A DNA stretch of 15,762 bases from JBGCEZ01 sp045106735 (lineage in GTDB: Bacteria; Planctomycetota; Phycisphaerae; Phycisphaerales; SM1A02): NCBI GenBank assembly GCA_045106735.1, contig JBGCEZ010000110.1, forward strand, positions 1 through 15,762. Direction: 5' to 3'. The notes under the pieces were generated by a model. That model did no database searches, was not told the origin of the DNA, and saw only the letters and a program-made list of their open reading frames with translations. The position numbers were made by a program, and so were the translations under genes. How positions within the stretch are numbered: the stretch's first letter is position 1; every line of letters starts with the position of its first letter. Of this stretch, positions 14,309-15,762 are shown in pieces.

Positions 14309-15762
14309 CATGGCGTGGGCGTGGGCGTGGTGGTGGTTGTGGCGGGCGCTGACGCGCGGAGTCGTTCGATCAACTGGGTGATTTCCTTCGCCACGCGGTG
14401 GTCGGCCCCGTGGGCGTCGGTCACCAGCGCGTGGCTCGCGCGGAGCCGGTCAACGGCAGCCGTGTGCTGTTCGGCGCGCAGGAGCTGCCGGACGTGGGCG
14501 TTCACCGCCACCATCCAATCGAAGCTTGCGGGCTCGAGGTGCTCCATCGCCAGGTCGGCGGCGTGCCCCGACGCATCGATCGCCGACGCGGCATCGCCAG
14601 CGGCCGCCCGCGCAGCGCTCCGTTCGAGCCACGTCGAGAGCATCATCGGGTGGGCGGGAGAAACGCGCGGACCGATCGTCTCGACCACCCGGTCCAGCAG
14701 CGCTTCCGCTGCGGCCACGTCGCCGACGCCGGCGGCGACCCGGGCGCGTTGCCGGAGTGCGGCGGCGTGCACCATCGGGCGGTGCACCGGATCGCCAGCC
14801 GACACCGATTCCTGCAGGAGTGCATCAGCAATCGGGGCGGCATCCGCCCATCGCTGCTGTCCGGCAAGTACATCGACGAGGGCCAATCGGCCGTCGGTCG
14901 TGGCGTGGGGGGAGCCACCGGGTTCGTCGGTCCAGCGTCGGGCCCGCCGGCTTGCGTCCACCTCGGCGATCGCCTCACGGAGCAAGGACTCGGCCCTGGC
15001 GAGGTCGCCGCTCGGGCTGGTGGCGTTGGCCAGCGCGATCAGCGTCGTGGCCAGCGGCGGGCCGCCGACGCCGAGCGCCCGCTGGGCATCGGCCGCCTGC
15101 TGGAGCTGCTGCCGCGCTTCGTGCAGGCGGCCCCGGGAGAGCAGGACGCGGCCGAGGGCGCTGCGGACGCCGGCCTGAACTTCGGGCCAGTCGGCCGAAG
15201 CATCAAGTTCGCGGCGGAACTGATCAAGGACGGCGGCGGCCGCGTCGTCGGAGATCGCGGCATGGGACCCGCGTCCATCGGCCGGCGCATGTCCGTCGAG
15301 CATGGTGAGCAGCGATTCCAGGTGCCCGCTCGTGCGCCGGCTGATCGACTCCTGGCGAAGGGCGGCCCGCTCGTTGGCCCGGGCGTCCACGGCAAAATGG
15401 AGGCTGAGGGCGGTGGCCGTCACCAGGCCGAGTGCCGCCGCCGCCACCAGTGCACTGGCCGCCGGGGCGCGTCGCAGGAGGAGGTGGAACCGGCGGATGC
15501 GCCCCGGTGGCCGAGCGCTGATCGGACGATGTTCCAGCACGGCCCGGAGGTCGGATGCGAGGGCCGCGCAGGACGCGTACCGATTGCCGGGATCCCGAGC
15601 GATGGCCGTGGCCATCACGACATCGAGTTCCGCCGGCAGACCCATGGCCGCCGCGCCGAGGGGCGTCCGCGGCGCGTTCTCGATGCGGCGGGCGGCTTCC
15701 AGCAGCGGCTGCCCATCCAGGTCGTAGGGCAGACGACCAGACAGCAACTCGTACAGCAGCAG
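14308..15762 (-). CDS. Ser/Thr protein kinase C-lobe with transmembrane segment and TPR-like region (5' partial)
   Basis: The frame is open to the window edge, so the N-terminal lobe and catalytic loop lie outside. The first in-window residues, LLLYELLSGRLPYD, are the kinase helix-F region (usually DVWSLGVLLYELLTG). The late-domain Arg motif follows in AIARDPGNRYASC and the helix DLRAVLEHRPI ends the kinase fold near in-window residue 80. A basic stretch (RIRRFHLLLRR) precedes a single membrane segment at about 100-124 (SALVAAAALGLVTATALSL). The remaining 360 or so residues are Ala/Leu/Arg-rich paired helices resembling degenerate TPRs, for example ARQQLQQAADAQRAL and DLARAESLLREAIAEVD. They should lie outside the cytoplasm. 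The C-terminus is a Thr/Pro tail (TTTTTPTPTP). This is the common planctomycete Hanks-type kinase/TPR receptor architecture. It is convergent with the array, so shared transcription is excluded; a regulatory link is speculative. Confidence 0.87.
   Translation of the reverse strand: MLLYELLSGRLPYDLDGQPLLEAARRIENAPRTPLGAAAMGLPAELDVVMATAIARDPGNRYASCAALASDLRAVLEHRPISARPPGRIRRFHLLLRRAPAASALVAAAALGLVTATALSLHFAVDARANERAALRQESISRRTSGHLESLLTMLDGHAPADGRGSHAAISDDAAAAVLDQFRRELDASADWPEVQAGVRSALGRVLLSRGRLHEARQQLQQAADAQRALGVGGPPLATTLIALANATSPSGDLARAESLLREAIAEVDASRRARRWTDEPGGSPHATTDGRLALVDVLAGQQRWADAAPIADALLQESVSAGDPVHRPMVHAAALRQRARVAAGVGDVAAAEALLDRVVETIGPRVSPAHPMMLSTWLERSAARAAAGDAASAIDASGHAADLAMEHLEPASFDWMVAVNAHVRQLLRAEQHTAAVDRLRASHALVTDAHGADHRVAKEITQLIERLRASAPATTTTTPTPTP

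Noticed and set aside
14195..15178. Plus-strand open frame opposite the kinase/TPR gene
   Set aside because: Low-complexity Ala/Arg/Ser composition, no start signal, crosses the terminator, and overlaps a gene with convincing kinase and membrane features.
1..15762. tRNA, rRNA, CRISPR array, insertion sequence or att site
   Set aside because: I saw no cloverleaf, no conserved rRNA block, no regularly spaced repeats, and no transposase or integrase coding region.

Overview
The window is strongly GC-rich and tightly packed. It reads as a planctomycete chromosome, most likely of the class Phycisphaerae. This is an inference from three things: a secreted protein ending in a two-loop, cysteine-containing dockerin-like module typical of that class, a membrane Ser/Thr kinase with a TPR-rich extracellular part, and a large set of secreted paralogues. 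I see no mobile element, CRISPR array, tRNA or rRNA.

Layout. Positions 1-953 hold the 3' part of a secreted dockerin-like protein gene on the plus strand. Positions 954-1169 are a non-coding leader with a hairpin, a direct repeat and a perfect 14-bp palindrome. Positions 1170-14232 hold eight consecutive plus-strand genes encoding nine amidohydrolase-like (imidazolonepropionase-like, COG1228-type) domains, each protein with an N-terminal export signal. A textbook intrinsic terminator at 14281-14308 closes the array. Facing it on the minus strand, 14308-15762 is the 3' part of a protein kinase/TPR gene that runs off the window.

The array looks like one operon with translationally coupled blocks. 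Genes 1-2, 4-5, 5-6 and 7-8 of the array overlap by 4 nt (ATGA or GTGA). The other three junctions have gaps of 64, 97 and 81 bp, and each gap contains a GC-rich hairpin without a U-tract.

The striking point is the chemistry. Aligned by eye on the conserved flanking motifs, only the protein at 9785-11128 keeps the whole metal site (HxH, two further His, one Asp). The other eight domains keep the amidohydrolase frame (GLID-type strand 1 segment, C-terminal ADLV...GDP...G motif) but have lost most or all metal ligands. Several have gained other material: a Cys/His cluster, charged helical inserts, Gly/Arg-rich segments, an Asp-rich tail and a beta-rich insert. My working hypothesis is an exported assembly of one active metallohydrolase with seven pseudo-amidohydrolase partners, possibly binding or scaffolding subunits. 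The substrate cannot be told from the sequence.
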